Program-made: the position numbers and the translations under genes
Part shown: piece by piece, positions 57,191 through 64,000 of the stretch
Layout: each line of letters begins with the position of its first letter
Numbering within the stretch: the stretch's first letter is position 1
The notes under the pieces: generated by a model
What the model was told of the DNA's origin: nothing
Databases searched by the model: none
Seen by the model: the letters and a program-made list of their open reading frames with translations, nothing else
Assembly: GCF_003129905.1 (NCBI RefSeq)
Contig: NZ_QFFM01000005.1
Span: 62,001-126,000 of the forward strand
DNA length: 64,000 bases
Direction of reading: 5' to 3'
DNA from: Bifidobacterium callitrichidarum
GTDB lineage: Bacteria; Actinomycetota; Actinomycetes; Actinomycetales; Bifidobacteriaceae

Positions 57191-59823
57191 ACGGCGGCGT
57201 GCAGATCGGACGATTGTTGGCGTCCCGGTTCGCGGTATTCGACGGGACGCCGTATAGCGCCGGGCGCATTGTGTTCTGGCATGACGAACATGGCGAGTTC
57301 GCGGACCAGCTGGACGGTATCGCCGGGCCGGATGCAGCCGACGAGACGTTGCGCGATGTCCAGATCGTGCGTCTAGAACGAAATCCGTTCGCGTTGAAAC
57401 ATCGCATGCTCATCGAACAGCCGACCGAGAAGTTCCTCGTGTATCTGACCGGCAAACTGCCCAAAGACGAAGACAATTGGCTGTTGGATCTCGAACTGGC
57501 ATACGGTCCTCTGTTCACCGCCGACAAGCTGTCGATGATCGTCAACGAACTGTTCCCGCGCGAAGCGTCCGCCGCCACTCGCGATACGTGGCTCACTATC
57601 ATGCAACGCACCAAACCGTTCTTCGAGGACGACGAACTGGTCGAATCGTTGGCAAGCCGTTTGCGTGCCAATGATGACGAACGTGATTTCCAGGCGAAGA
57701 TGATCGCCGTGCTCCTAGGCTTGCCGGCGGGGGAGCACAGTCTGCAATCGATTTGGCGCCAGTTGCTTGAACATTACGCGCGAGGTGACACGGACGGCAT
57801 CGAACGCATCAAGGCGATGGGACTGCTCGACTATCACTGGACCGGCACGCGCGGCATTTATCGGTTCGATTCTGCAGATGAACTGGCGCATCCCACGGTG
57901 AAGGATTTCGTGCTATGGCTGTTCCGCCTGGCATGGAACGGGTTCAGTGACGCCGAACATGGCGCCGACTACTATGCGAACATCCGCCGTGACTTCGACA
58001 TGTGGCGCAACGATCCGCGGTTCGCGCCGGTGATGCGGACCTTGGCTGAGGACGTGTTCTCCGACCTGTCGCTCGACCATGACATCGCTCGTATGGGACT
58101 GGACGAGTTGGTGTCGCATGGCGTCTTCCGTGAAGTCGACGAGCAGCTCGTGGAACTGCTGTACGCGGACCTCGGCAACGAGAACATCGCCGACGACGAC
58201 GTGCAACGCATCGTCGCATCCCGCCAATATGGCCTGTGGCATGACGATTTCACCAAGGATTATGCCGTCATCGCCGCCGCCAGCGCATTGCGGGCTCAAC
58301 TGCGTGCGGCACGGCCCGTCATGGCATCCATCACATCGACACAAGCCGGGTTCAGGATCTACGCCGACGACCTGTACCGTGTCGACGGCTGTTACCGTCG
58401 GTTCATCGCCGCATGGAAGGCGAGCAGCCGACCGTTCAGCGGCAGAATGGTCGCGGAAAGCCTTGAACAGGAATACGCGCGCTATCAGGCCGATCTTGGC
58501 ATTGCATGGCAGACGCAGGTCAACACGATGACCGACTGGTCGATCGACGATGTCCCCTCGCAAACCGACTTCTACGTGCACAATGTGAAGAAAACGATCG
58601 ACGCCGGCAAGAAGATCGCCGTCATCATCTCCGACGCGCTGCGATACGATGTCGCCGCGGAATTCCGCGAACGCTTGACCTCGCAAAGCCGCTGGAACGC
58701 CACAATGGACGCGCAACTGGGCGTGCTGCCCTCCTACACGCAATTGGGCATGGCCGCGCTGCTGCCGCACGCGACACTCGCACTGGATCCGGCAGACCAC
58801 TATTTTGTGCTTGCGGACGACCAATCAACCAAAGGCACGAACGCGCGAACCTCGATCCTTTCCTCAGTGAACGGCATCGCAGTGGACGCGGAAACGCTGA
58901 TGAACATGAAACGGGACGAATACCGAGAACTGGTCAAATCCTGCAACGTGCTTTACGTCTACCACAACGTCATCGACGCGACCGGAGACAAGGCCGCAAG
59001 CGCGTCGGACGTATTCGGCGCCTGCGATCGTGCGCTTGATGATCTGGACAGCATCGTCAAGCGACTGGCCAACGCGAACGTGACCAACATGATTGTCACC
59101 GCCGACCACGGTTTCCTCTACCAGGACCATGATGTGACCGATGCCGAATGGCTGAGCGAAAACCCCTCAGGCGACGTGATCTGGCAGAAAAAGCGACGGT
59201 TCGTCATCGGCTCCAACCTTGCGAACAAACCCGCGTTCGTCACGTTCTCCGCTTCACAGGTCGGATTGGGCGATCCGAACAGCGAGCACGTGACCATACA
59301 GATTCCCAACGGCATCCATCGGCTACGCCTCCAAGGTGACGGCGCACGATACGTACATGGCGGCGCTGCACTGCCGGAAATCGTGGTGCCGGTCATACAC
59401 ATCAACAAAGGCCGTTCGGCCTCCGGCGACGCACGCCGGGTGGAATTCCGCATCCTGCAGAATACCGACCGTATCACTACCGGACAGATTACTGTCGACT
59501 TCCTGCAAACCGAACCGGTGGGCGGCAAGATATCCGAACGCACCGTGCTCGCCGGGCTGTGGGGTGTGGAACCCGACGGGCAAGCCACGCTGATCTCCAA
59601 CGAAGTGCCGCTCGCCTTTTCGTCCACGTCCAAAGACTCGGCCGAACGCCACGTTCCGGCCACGTTCCTGTTGACTACGGACGCAGACCGGTTCAACAAC
59701 ACCGTCATTGAACTGCAGCTGAGCGAGCGGATTCCCGGCTCTAGCCAGACGCGCAGACTCGATACCAAGGCGGAATATCGGCTCCAGCGCGGGCTGGTGA
59801 TCGACGACGGCTTTGACTTCTAA
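57187..59823 (+). CDS. pglZ: BREX alkaline-phosphatase-superfamily protein PglZ
   Basis: An 878-residue core BREX protein. The N-terminal half is helical. The alkaline-phosphatase-like domain begins near residue 470 with KKIAVIISDALRYDVAAEFR, where Asp of ISDALRYD is the metal-binding residue. It continues through LPSYTQLGMAALLPH to NMIVTADHGFLYQDHDVTD, the second metal site. A beta-rich C-terminal domain follows (HGGAALPEIVVPVIHINKGR). The PglZ domain defines all BREX types, and together with brxC, pglX, brxA, brxB and brxL it makes this a type 1 locus. AAAGGA precedes the ATG, which overlaps the ATPase stop. Confidence 0.93.
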   Translation: MNGGVQIGRLLASRFAVFDGTPYSAGRIVFWHDEHGEFADQLDGIAGPDAADETLRDVQIVRLERNPFALKHRMLIEQPTEKFLVYLTGKLPKDEDNWLLDLELAYGPLFTADKLSMIVNELFPREASAATRDTWLTIMQRTKPFFEDDELVESLASRLRANDDERDFQAKMIAVLLGLPAGEHSLQSIWRQLLEHYARGDTDGIERIKAMGLLDYHWTGTRGIYRFDSADELAHPTVKDFVLWLFRLAWNGFSDAEHGADYYANIRRDFDMWRNDPRFAPVMRTLAEDVFSDLSLDHDIARMGLDELVSHGVFREVDEQLVELLYADLGNENIADDDVQRIVASRQYGLWHDDFTKDYAVIAAASALRAQLRAARPVMASITSTQAGFRIYADDLYRVDGCYRRFIAAWKASSRPFSGRMVAESLEQEYARYQADLGIAWQTQVNTMTDWSIDDVPSQTDFYVHNVKKTIDAGKKIAVIISDALRYDVAAEFRERLTSQSRWNATMDAQLGVLPSYTQLGMAALLPHATLALDPADHYFVLADDQSTKGTNARTSILSSVNGIAVDAETLMNMKRDEYRELVKSCNVLYVYHNVIDATGDKAASASDVFGACDRALDDLDSIVKRLANANVTNMIVTADHGFLYQDHDVTDAEWLSENPSGDVIWQKKRRFVIGSNLANKPAFVTFSASQVGLGDPNSEHVTIQIPNGIHRLRLQGDGARYVHGGAALPEIVVPVIHINKGRSASGDARRVEFRILQNTDRITTGQITVDFLQTEPVGGKISERTVLAGLWGVEPDGQATLISNEVPLAFSSTSKDSAERHVPATFLLTTDADRFNNTVIELQLSERIPGSSQTRRLDTKAEYRLQRGLVIDDGFDF

Positions 59824-59856
59824 TGCGAAGCAAAACAGACAGGTAGGGTAGAAACC

Positions 59857-62115
59857 ATGATCAATGAAGAGCATGTGGCAAGCAACTTGTCGTCCGACCA
59901 AGGCAGCGTTCCGCCAATGAGCGAACTGGACCGCAAAGTGACCGCCGAATTCTCCGGCTACACGGTACGCAAGGATCTTGTCAGCAAAGTCAAGGGTAAC
60001 GCACTCGTTCCCTCGTATGTGCTGGAATATCTGCTCGGCAAATACGCGACCACCACTGACGCGAGTAGCGTACAAGCCGGCGTGGAACGTGTTCGGGCCA
60101 TCCTCGCGGACAACTACGTGCATCGTGAGGAGGCCAATCTCATCCAGTCGAAGATCCGCGAAAAAGGCCGCTACCAAGTCATCGACAAAGTACAGGTCGC
60201 GCTCAACGAAAAACTTGATCAGTACGAGGCTTCATTCGAAAACCTCGGTATCAGCAGGGTCATCGTCGATTCGCAGACCGTCAGGAATAATCCCAAGTTG
60301 ATGGTCACCGGCATCTGGTGCATGTGCACGCTGGTGTATGCCTATTCGGGAGATCCCAAAGAAGTGCCATGGCGCCTGCATCGGCTGATGCCCGTGCAAA
60401 TGTCGCATGACGACCGAGAGAACTATCTCGCGATGCGCTCGCGGTTCACGGCCGAGGAGTGGATCGACCTACTTATGCAGTCGGTCGGATTTAATCCTGC
60501 GCAGTTCTCGTCGCGCGCCAAAATGTTGCATCTGGTGCGCATGATCCCGTTCGTGGAGCGCAACTACAACCTGATTGAACTCGGTCCGAAAGGCACCGGC
60601 AAGTCGCACATCTACTCTGAGTTCTCGCCGCACGGCATGCTCATTTCCGGTGGCGAGGTGACTGCGGCGAAACTGTTTGTCAACAACACAACCGGGCAGA
60701 TCGGTCTGGTCGGTTTCTGGGACACGGTGGCGTTCGACGAGTTCGCCGGCAAAACCAAAAAGGCCGACCGCGCGCTCGTGGACATCATGAAGAACTACAT
60801 GGCGAACAAGTCGTTCTCGCGCGGACGTAACACCATGCAGGCGGAAGCGTCGATGGTGTTCGTGGGCAACACGTCTCACAATGTGCCGTACATGCTCAAA
60901 AATACGGACCTGTTTGAGGAATTGCCTGCCCAATATCACGATCCGGCCTTCCTTGACCGCATCCATTACTATCTGCCCGGTTGGGAGTTCGAGCAGATAC
61001 GCAGCGAGATGTTCACCTCCGGTTATGGTTTCGTGGTCGATTATCTGGCCGAGATTCTGCACAATCTGCGCAATGTGGATTACGGATCCGCGTTCGAACG
61101 GTACTTCACGCTTTCGCCGTCATTGTCCACCCGTGACAAGGATGGCGTGCGCAAGACCTTCTCCGGTCTGATGAAGCTCATCTATCCATCAGGCGAGGCG
61201 ACGATGGATGAGATGGAGCCGCTGCTGCGTTGTGCCGTCGAAGGACGCAAACGTGTCAAGGACCAGCTCTGCCGTATCGATTCCACCATGGCGGAGGTCG
61301 ATTTCAGTTACACGCGCGCTGGCGTTGCGGAACCCATCGTCGTGCACACATTGGAGGAAAACGACTATCCGGAACTGTATTGGCGCGGCAGGCTTGAAGA
61401 TTATGCCGATGATGGGAACGCACTGAAGCCGGAACAATCGTCGGTGATCTCGGCTGCCTTGGAGAAGACGTCCGATACGACGGTTTCTGAAATCGACGGT
61501 TCGATAACGCCGATACCTGTCCAGTCTCAGACGATATCCCGGCCTGAATCCGTCGCGTCCGCTGTGCAATCCATGACTGTGCTTCAACCGAAGCTATCCC
61601 GTATAGAACGGGCTGCCGCAGCGGCCAGGGAGGGGCGTCTCGAATTCTCGGAAGATCAGTTGGGTGTCACCTATAACAAACTGTTCTGTGCATTCGTTGC
61701 CGGAGCGCACCATATTACGCTAAAGGACCCGTACATTCGTAAGCCTTACCAGATTCGTAACCTGACAGAATTCCTGGAGACCGTGCTCAATTACACGGAT
61801 CGAGGTGAGGAGGCTCAGGTGCATCTGGTGACCGGCTATACGGATGAGCAGCATATCGATAACCAGATTGAGGATCTGAATAGGGTGCAATCCGTATTCG
61901 ACCAGTTGGGCATCACGTTCACCTATGAGTTCAGTGATACTGGTCATGATCGTTCCATTGTCACCGATACCGGATGGATTATTACGTTGGGCAGAGGACT
62001 CGACATCTTCCAGCCATATGACAGTGATTGGCTGAACCCGCTTACACGGCAGCAGCGGCTGCGCAGAGTGAAGGAGTTCTCCGTCATCTACCAGCGCATC
62101 CAGCCGAAGAGCTGA
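59857..62115 (+). CDS. brxL: BREX protein BrxL with MIT_C-like C-terminal domain
   Basis: A 752-residue ATPase. An N-terminal DNA-binding part (LDRKVTAEFSGYTVRKDLVS) is followed by the AAA+ domain: Walker A LGPKGTGKSHIYSE (about 242-255), Walker B TVAFDEFAGK (about 288-297), and KNYMANKSFSRGRNTMQAEA. I see no Ser-Lys Lon protease domain. A Ser/Pro-rich linker (about 540-590) leads instead to a C-terminal domain with HHITLKDPYIRKPYQIRNLT and DRSIVTDTGWIITLGRGLDI. This resembles the phospholipase-D-like MIT_C domain found in a subgroup of BrxL proteins. BrxL is required for phage exclusion in type 1 systems. It is the last gene of the operon. Confidence 0.88.
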   Translation: MINEEHVASNLSSDQGSVPPMSELDRKVTAEFSGYTVRKDLVSKVKGNALVPSYVLEYLLGKYATTTDASSVQAGVERVRAILADNYVHREEANLIQSKIREKGRYQVIDKVQVALNEKLDQYEASFENLGISRVIVDSQTVRNNPKLMVTGIWCMCTLVYAYSGDPKEVPWRLHRLMPVQMSHDDRENYLAMRSRFTAEEWIDLLMQSVGFNPAQFSSRAKMLHLVRMIPFVERNYNLIELGPKGTGKSHIYSEFSPHGMLISGGEVTAAKLFVNNTTGQIGLVGFWDTVAFDEFAGKTKKADRALVDIMKNYMANKSFSRGRNTMQAEASMVFVGNTSHNVPYMLKNTDLFEELPAQYHDPAFLDRIHYYLPGWEFEQIRSEMFTSGYGFVVDYLAEILHNLRNVDYGSAFERYFTLSPSLSTRDKDGVRKTFSGLMKLIYPSGEATMDEMEPLLRCAVEGRKRVKDQLCRIDSTMAEVDFSYTRAGVAEPIVVHTLEENDYPELYWRGRLEDYADDGNALKPEQSSVISAALEKTSDTTVSEIDGSITPIPVQSQTISRPESVASAVQSMTVLQPKLSRIERAAAAAREGRLEFSEDQLGVTYNKLFCAFVAGAHHITLKDPYIRKPYQIRNLTEFLETVLNYTDRGEEAQVHLVTGYTDEQHIDNQIEDLNRVQSVFDQLGITFTYEFSDTGHDRSIVTDTGWIITLGRGLDIFQPYDSDWLNPLTRQQRLRRVKEFSVIYQRIQPKS

Positions 62116-62221
62116 AGCGGCACCCACATGCCGTACACTTGTACCGTTTGCGTACATGTGCATGATGCCGGTTGATGGCAGAATACTGGAATCGAAATCA
62201 CGAACACTTCAAGGAGGGACT

Positions 62222-63322
62222 ATGGTCAGGCGCGGGCCGCTGGGCGCGGGGGAGAAGGTGCAGTTCACCGACCGCAAGGGCAAGAAGATCACTGATCAGC
62301 TGGTGGCCGGCGGGTCCACGCAGACCGAGCACGGGCTCATCCTGCATGACAGCGTGATCGGCCAGTCCGAAGGCACCGTGATCGTCACCGTGCACGCCAA
62401 GCGCGAGGCGCAGGTCAACCAGGTCTACCCGGAGAAGGACAAGAACAAGCCGTGGAAGTCCTCGCGCGCGATCGGCGGCTGGGAGTACGCGGTGATGCGC
62501 CCGCGTCTGGCCGACTACGTGCTGTCCATGCCGCGAGGTGCCCAGATTATGTACCCCAAGGACATCGCCCAGGTGATCCAGCTCGGCGACATCCGCTCTG
62601 GCATGCGCGTGCTTGAATCCGGTGCGGGTTCCGGCGCGATGAGCGTGAACCTGCTGGACGCCGTGGGGGAGTCCGGCCACCTGACCACCATCGAGCTGCG
62701 CGCCGAATTCGCGCGCGTGGCACAGGCCAACGCCACGCTCTATTACGGTGAACAGCCGGCTTGGTGGGACCTGAAGACCGGCGACTTCGATTCCGTGGCG
62801 GCCGGACTGCCCGAACACTGGTATGACCGAATCATGCTGGACATGCTCGACCCGTGGAACCGACTCGAGCAGGCGTATCGTGTGATCGCCCCCGGCGGCG
62901 TGCTCGTGGCATACGTGACCACCACCACGCAGATGAGCCGCATGGCCGAGGCCCTGCGCGCGGCCGGCTGCTGGACCGAGCCGCAGATCCAGGAGACGCT
63001 GGAGCGTACTTGGAAGGCGCAGGGGCTCGCCGTGCGCCCGGACCACCAGATGATCGGCCATACCGGCTTCCTCGTGGTCTCGCGCGCCATGGCCCCCGGA
63101 TTCGAGGCGTTGAAGAAGCGCGAACGCTATTCCAAGGACACCGTCACCGACGTAGACGAGCTGACCGACGAGCAGCGCGAGGCCCGTTTGGAGGAGCTGG
63201 AGCTACGCGACATCTCCGACCACAAGCTGCGTAAGGTGTTGCGCGACCTCGACCGTCAGGTGGGCGCGCTCGGCGAAACCGGCGAGGTTGGCGACGGAAT
63301 CGTCGGCGAGCCAGCCGAATAA
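62222..63322 (+). CDS. trmI: tRNA (adenine-N1-)-methyltransferase TrmI
   Basis: Methylates N1 of adenine 58 in the T-loop of tRNA. The 366-residue protein has the actinobacterial TrmI layout. The N-terminal beta domain contains GEKVQFTDRKGKKITDQLVA. The Rossmann fold contains the SAM motif VLESGAGSGAMSVNLLDAVG near residue 128 and IELRAEFARVAQANA. The catalytic region includes YDRIMLDMLDPWNRLEQAYR. AAGGAGGGA upstream of ATG 62222 sets the start. It lies 106 bp after brxL in the same direction but is an ordinary housekeeping gene marking the edge of the defence island. Confidence 0.92.
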   Translation: MVRRGPLGAGEKVQFTDRKGKKITDQLVAGGSTQTEHGLILHDSVIGQSEGTVIVTVHAKREAQVNQVYPEKDKNKPWKSSRAIGGWEYAVMRPRLADYVLSMPRGAQIMYPKDIAQVIQLGDIRSGMRVLESGAGSGAMSVNLLDAVGESGHLTTIELRAEFARVAQANATLYYGEQPAWWDLKTGDFDSVAAGLPEHWYDRIMLDMLDPWNRLEQAYRVIAPGGVLVAYVTTTTQMSRMAEALRAAGCWTEPQIQETLERTWKAQGLAVRPDHQMIGHTGFLVVSRAMAPGFEALKKRERYSKDTVTDVDELTDEQREARLEELELRDISDHKLRKVLRDLDRQVGALGETGEVGDGIVGEPAE

Positions 63323-63515
63323 AACATGTGGCACCCCCGATGTGCCCCCGACATTTTTACGGATGTCCGCACGCGCCTATGATGGTGACAATACGGATAA
63401 TCGAATAAGAGGCCGCCGTGCGATGTGTATGGCGGCCGCGGCGCGACGGCGTACGTGCATGCACATGCGTGCACACGTTGTTGTCGCGCGGTCGGGCCCT
63501 CGAAGGGAGCCATTG

Positions 63516-64000
63516 ATGGGTATCAAGCTGAGCAAAGTCGCCAAAGCGGCCAAGAAGTACGAGCATATCCTCGTCATCATGCGCCATGCCAAGGCGGAGC
63601 CGTTCGGCGAGAAGGGCGACGTGGAACGCCGGCTCACGGACAAGGGCCTGAAGCAGGCGAAGATCGTGGGCAAGGGGCTGGAGGAGCTGGGCCTCAAGCC
63701 TGACCAGATCTCCTGTTCCGCGGCCACTCGCACCCGCCAGACGCTTGACCGCATGCTTAAGATCTTCGGTGACGACCCGATCGTGGATTACCGCATCAAC
63801 CTATACGATGGCGGCGTGCAGTCCGTGTTCGACGAGCTCTCCCACGTCAAGCCCAAGATTCGCGTCTTCATGATCGTGGGCCACGAACCCACCGTCTCCA
63901 TCGCCTCCCAATGGCTGGCCTCCGCCGATTCCGACGCCGAACGACTCGACCTGCTCAACCTCGGCCTTTCGCCGGCCGGTGTGGTGATCATGGGTTCCAA
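63516..64000 (+). CDS. SixA-like histidine phosphatase, 3' end outside the window
   Basis: A partial gene of at least 161 codons running off the edge. It belongs to the histidine phosphatase (SixA/phosphoglycerate mutase-like) superfamily: the RHG-type motif is ILVIMRHAKAEPFGEKGDVE with catalytic His near residue 24. RRLTDKGLKQAKIVGKGLEE and SCSAATRTRQTLDRML follow, and the second catalytic His is in FMIVGHEPTVSIAS. The substrate may be a phosphohistidine protein or a small phosphate ester. GAAGGGAG six bases before ATG 63516 fixes the start. The gap 63323-63515 shows no gene. Confidence 0.88.
   Translation, partial: MGIKLSKVAKAAKKYEHILVIMRHAKAEPFGEKGDVERRLTDKGLKQAKIVGKGLEELGLKPDQISCSAATRTRQTLDRMLKIFGDDPIVDYRINLYDGGVQSVFDELSHVKPKIRVFMIVGHEPTVSIASQWLASADSDAERLDLLNLGLSPAGVVIMGS

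Noticed and set aside
44969..62115. DISARM or original Pgl (type 2 BREX) system
   Set aside because: No DISARM drmABC genes, no pglW kinase or separate pglY; brxA, brxB, brxC and brxL fit type 1 BREX.

Overview
The window looks like chromosome of a high-GC actinobacterium, most probably a Bifidobacterium. The case rests on GC-rich codon use, strong AAGGAG-type ribosome sites, an actinobacterial GlgA-type glycogen synthase, a GltB/GltD glutamate synthase pair and a GH129-like mucin-glycan glycosidase. I cannot name the species from sequence alone.

Positions 1-18,600 are a loosely packed, partly decayed region. It holds a broken MFS exporter, a methyltransferase, a NUDIX hydrolase, and a TetR-controlled Old Yellow Enzyme gene followed by two decayed oxidoreductases (SDR, AKR). 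Next come a 42-residue small protein divergent from a LacI regulator with two operator-like palindromes, an ArsR-type regulator overlapping an EamA exporter, a TetR-controlled ABC transporter with a very long coiled-coil permease, and a frameshifted amidohydrolase.

Positions 18,600-44,800 are mostly ordinary metabolic chromosome: gltB-gltD, a secreted C39-like peptidase, an oligopeptide-binding lipoprotein, the GH129-like glycosidase, two membrane proteins (one with a zinc ribbon), glgA, an ABC ATPase, a zinc alcohol dehydrogenase, a HAD phosphatase, a nitrilase-family amidase, an SDR, an AKR, a CmpB-like membrane protein, a TPP riboswitch with tenA, and a carboxylesterase. Between these genes lie two families of short palindromic elements. 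One is a MITE-like element of about 223 bp with inverted ends, present as two full copies and several decayed ones. The other is a 46-50 bp double-hairpin repeat.

Positions 44,900-62,115 are a phage-defence island, a type 1 BREX operon: brxA, brxB, brxC, pglX, three accessory loci, pglZ and brxL. The accessory loci between pglX and pglZ are an AT-rich gene resembling ApeA/HEPN abortive-infection proteins, a wrecked AlbA_2 (Schlafen-like) gene, and an AAA/DUF4143 ATPase preceded by three 20-bp motifs spaced exactly 41 bp apart. pglX carries two copies of the double-hairpin repeat inside its reading frame. Both are in the same phase and add nearly the same 15-residue peptide in front of two catalytic motifs. 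BrxL appears to end in an MIT_C-like domain rather than a Lon protease domain. Flanking housekeeping genes (trmI, then a SixA-like phosphatase running off the end) resume at 62,222.

Several genes are broken by a single missing G in a G-run (SDR, amidohydrolase, AlbA_2). These could be real decay or sequencing error. No rRNA, tRNA, CRISPR array, prophage or transposase gene was recognised.
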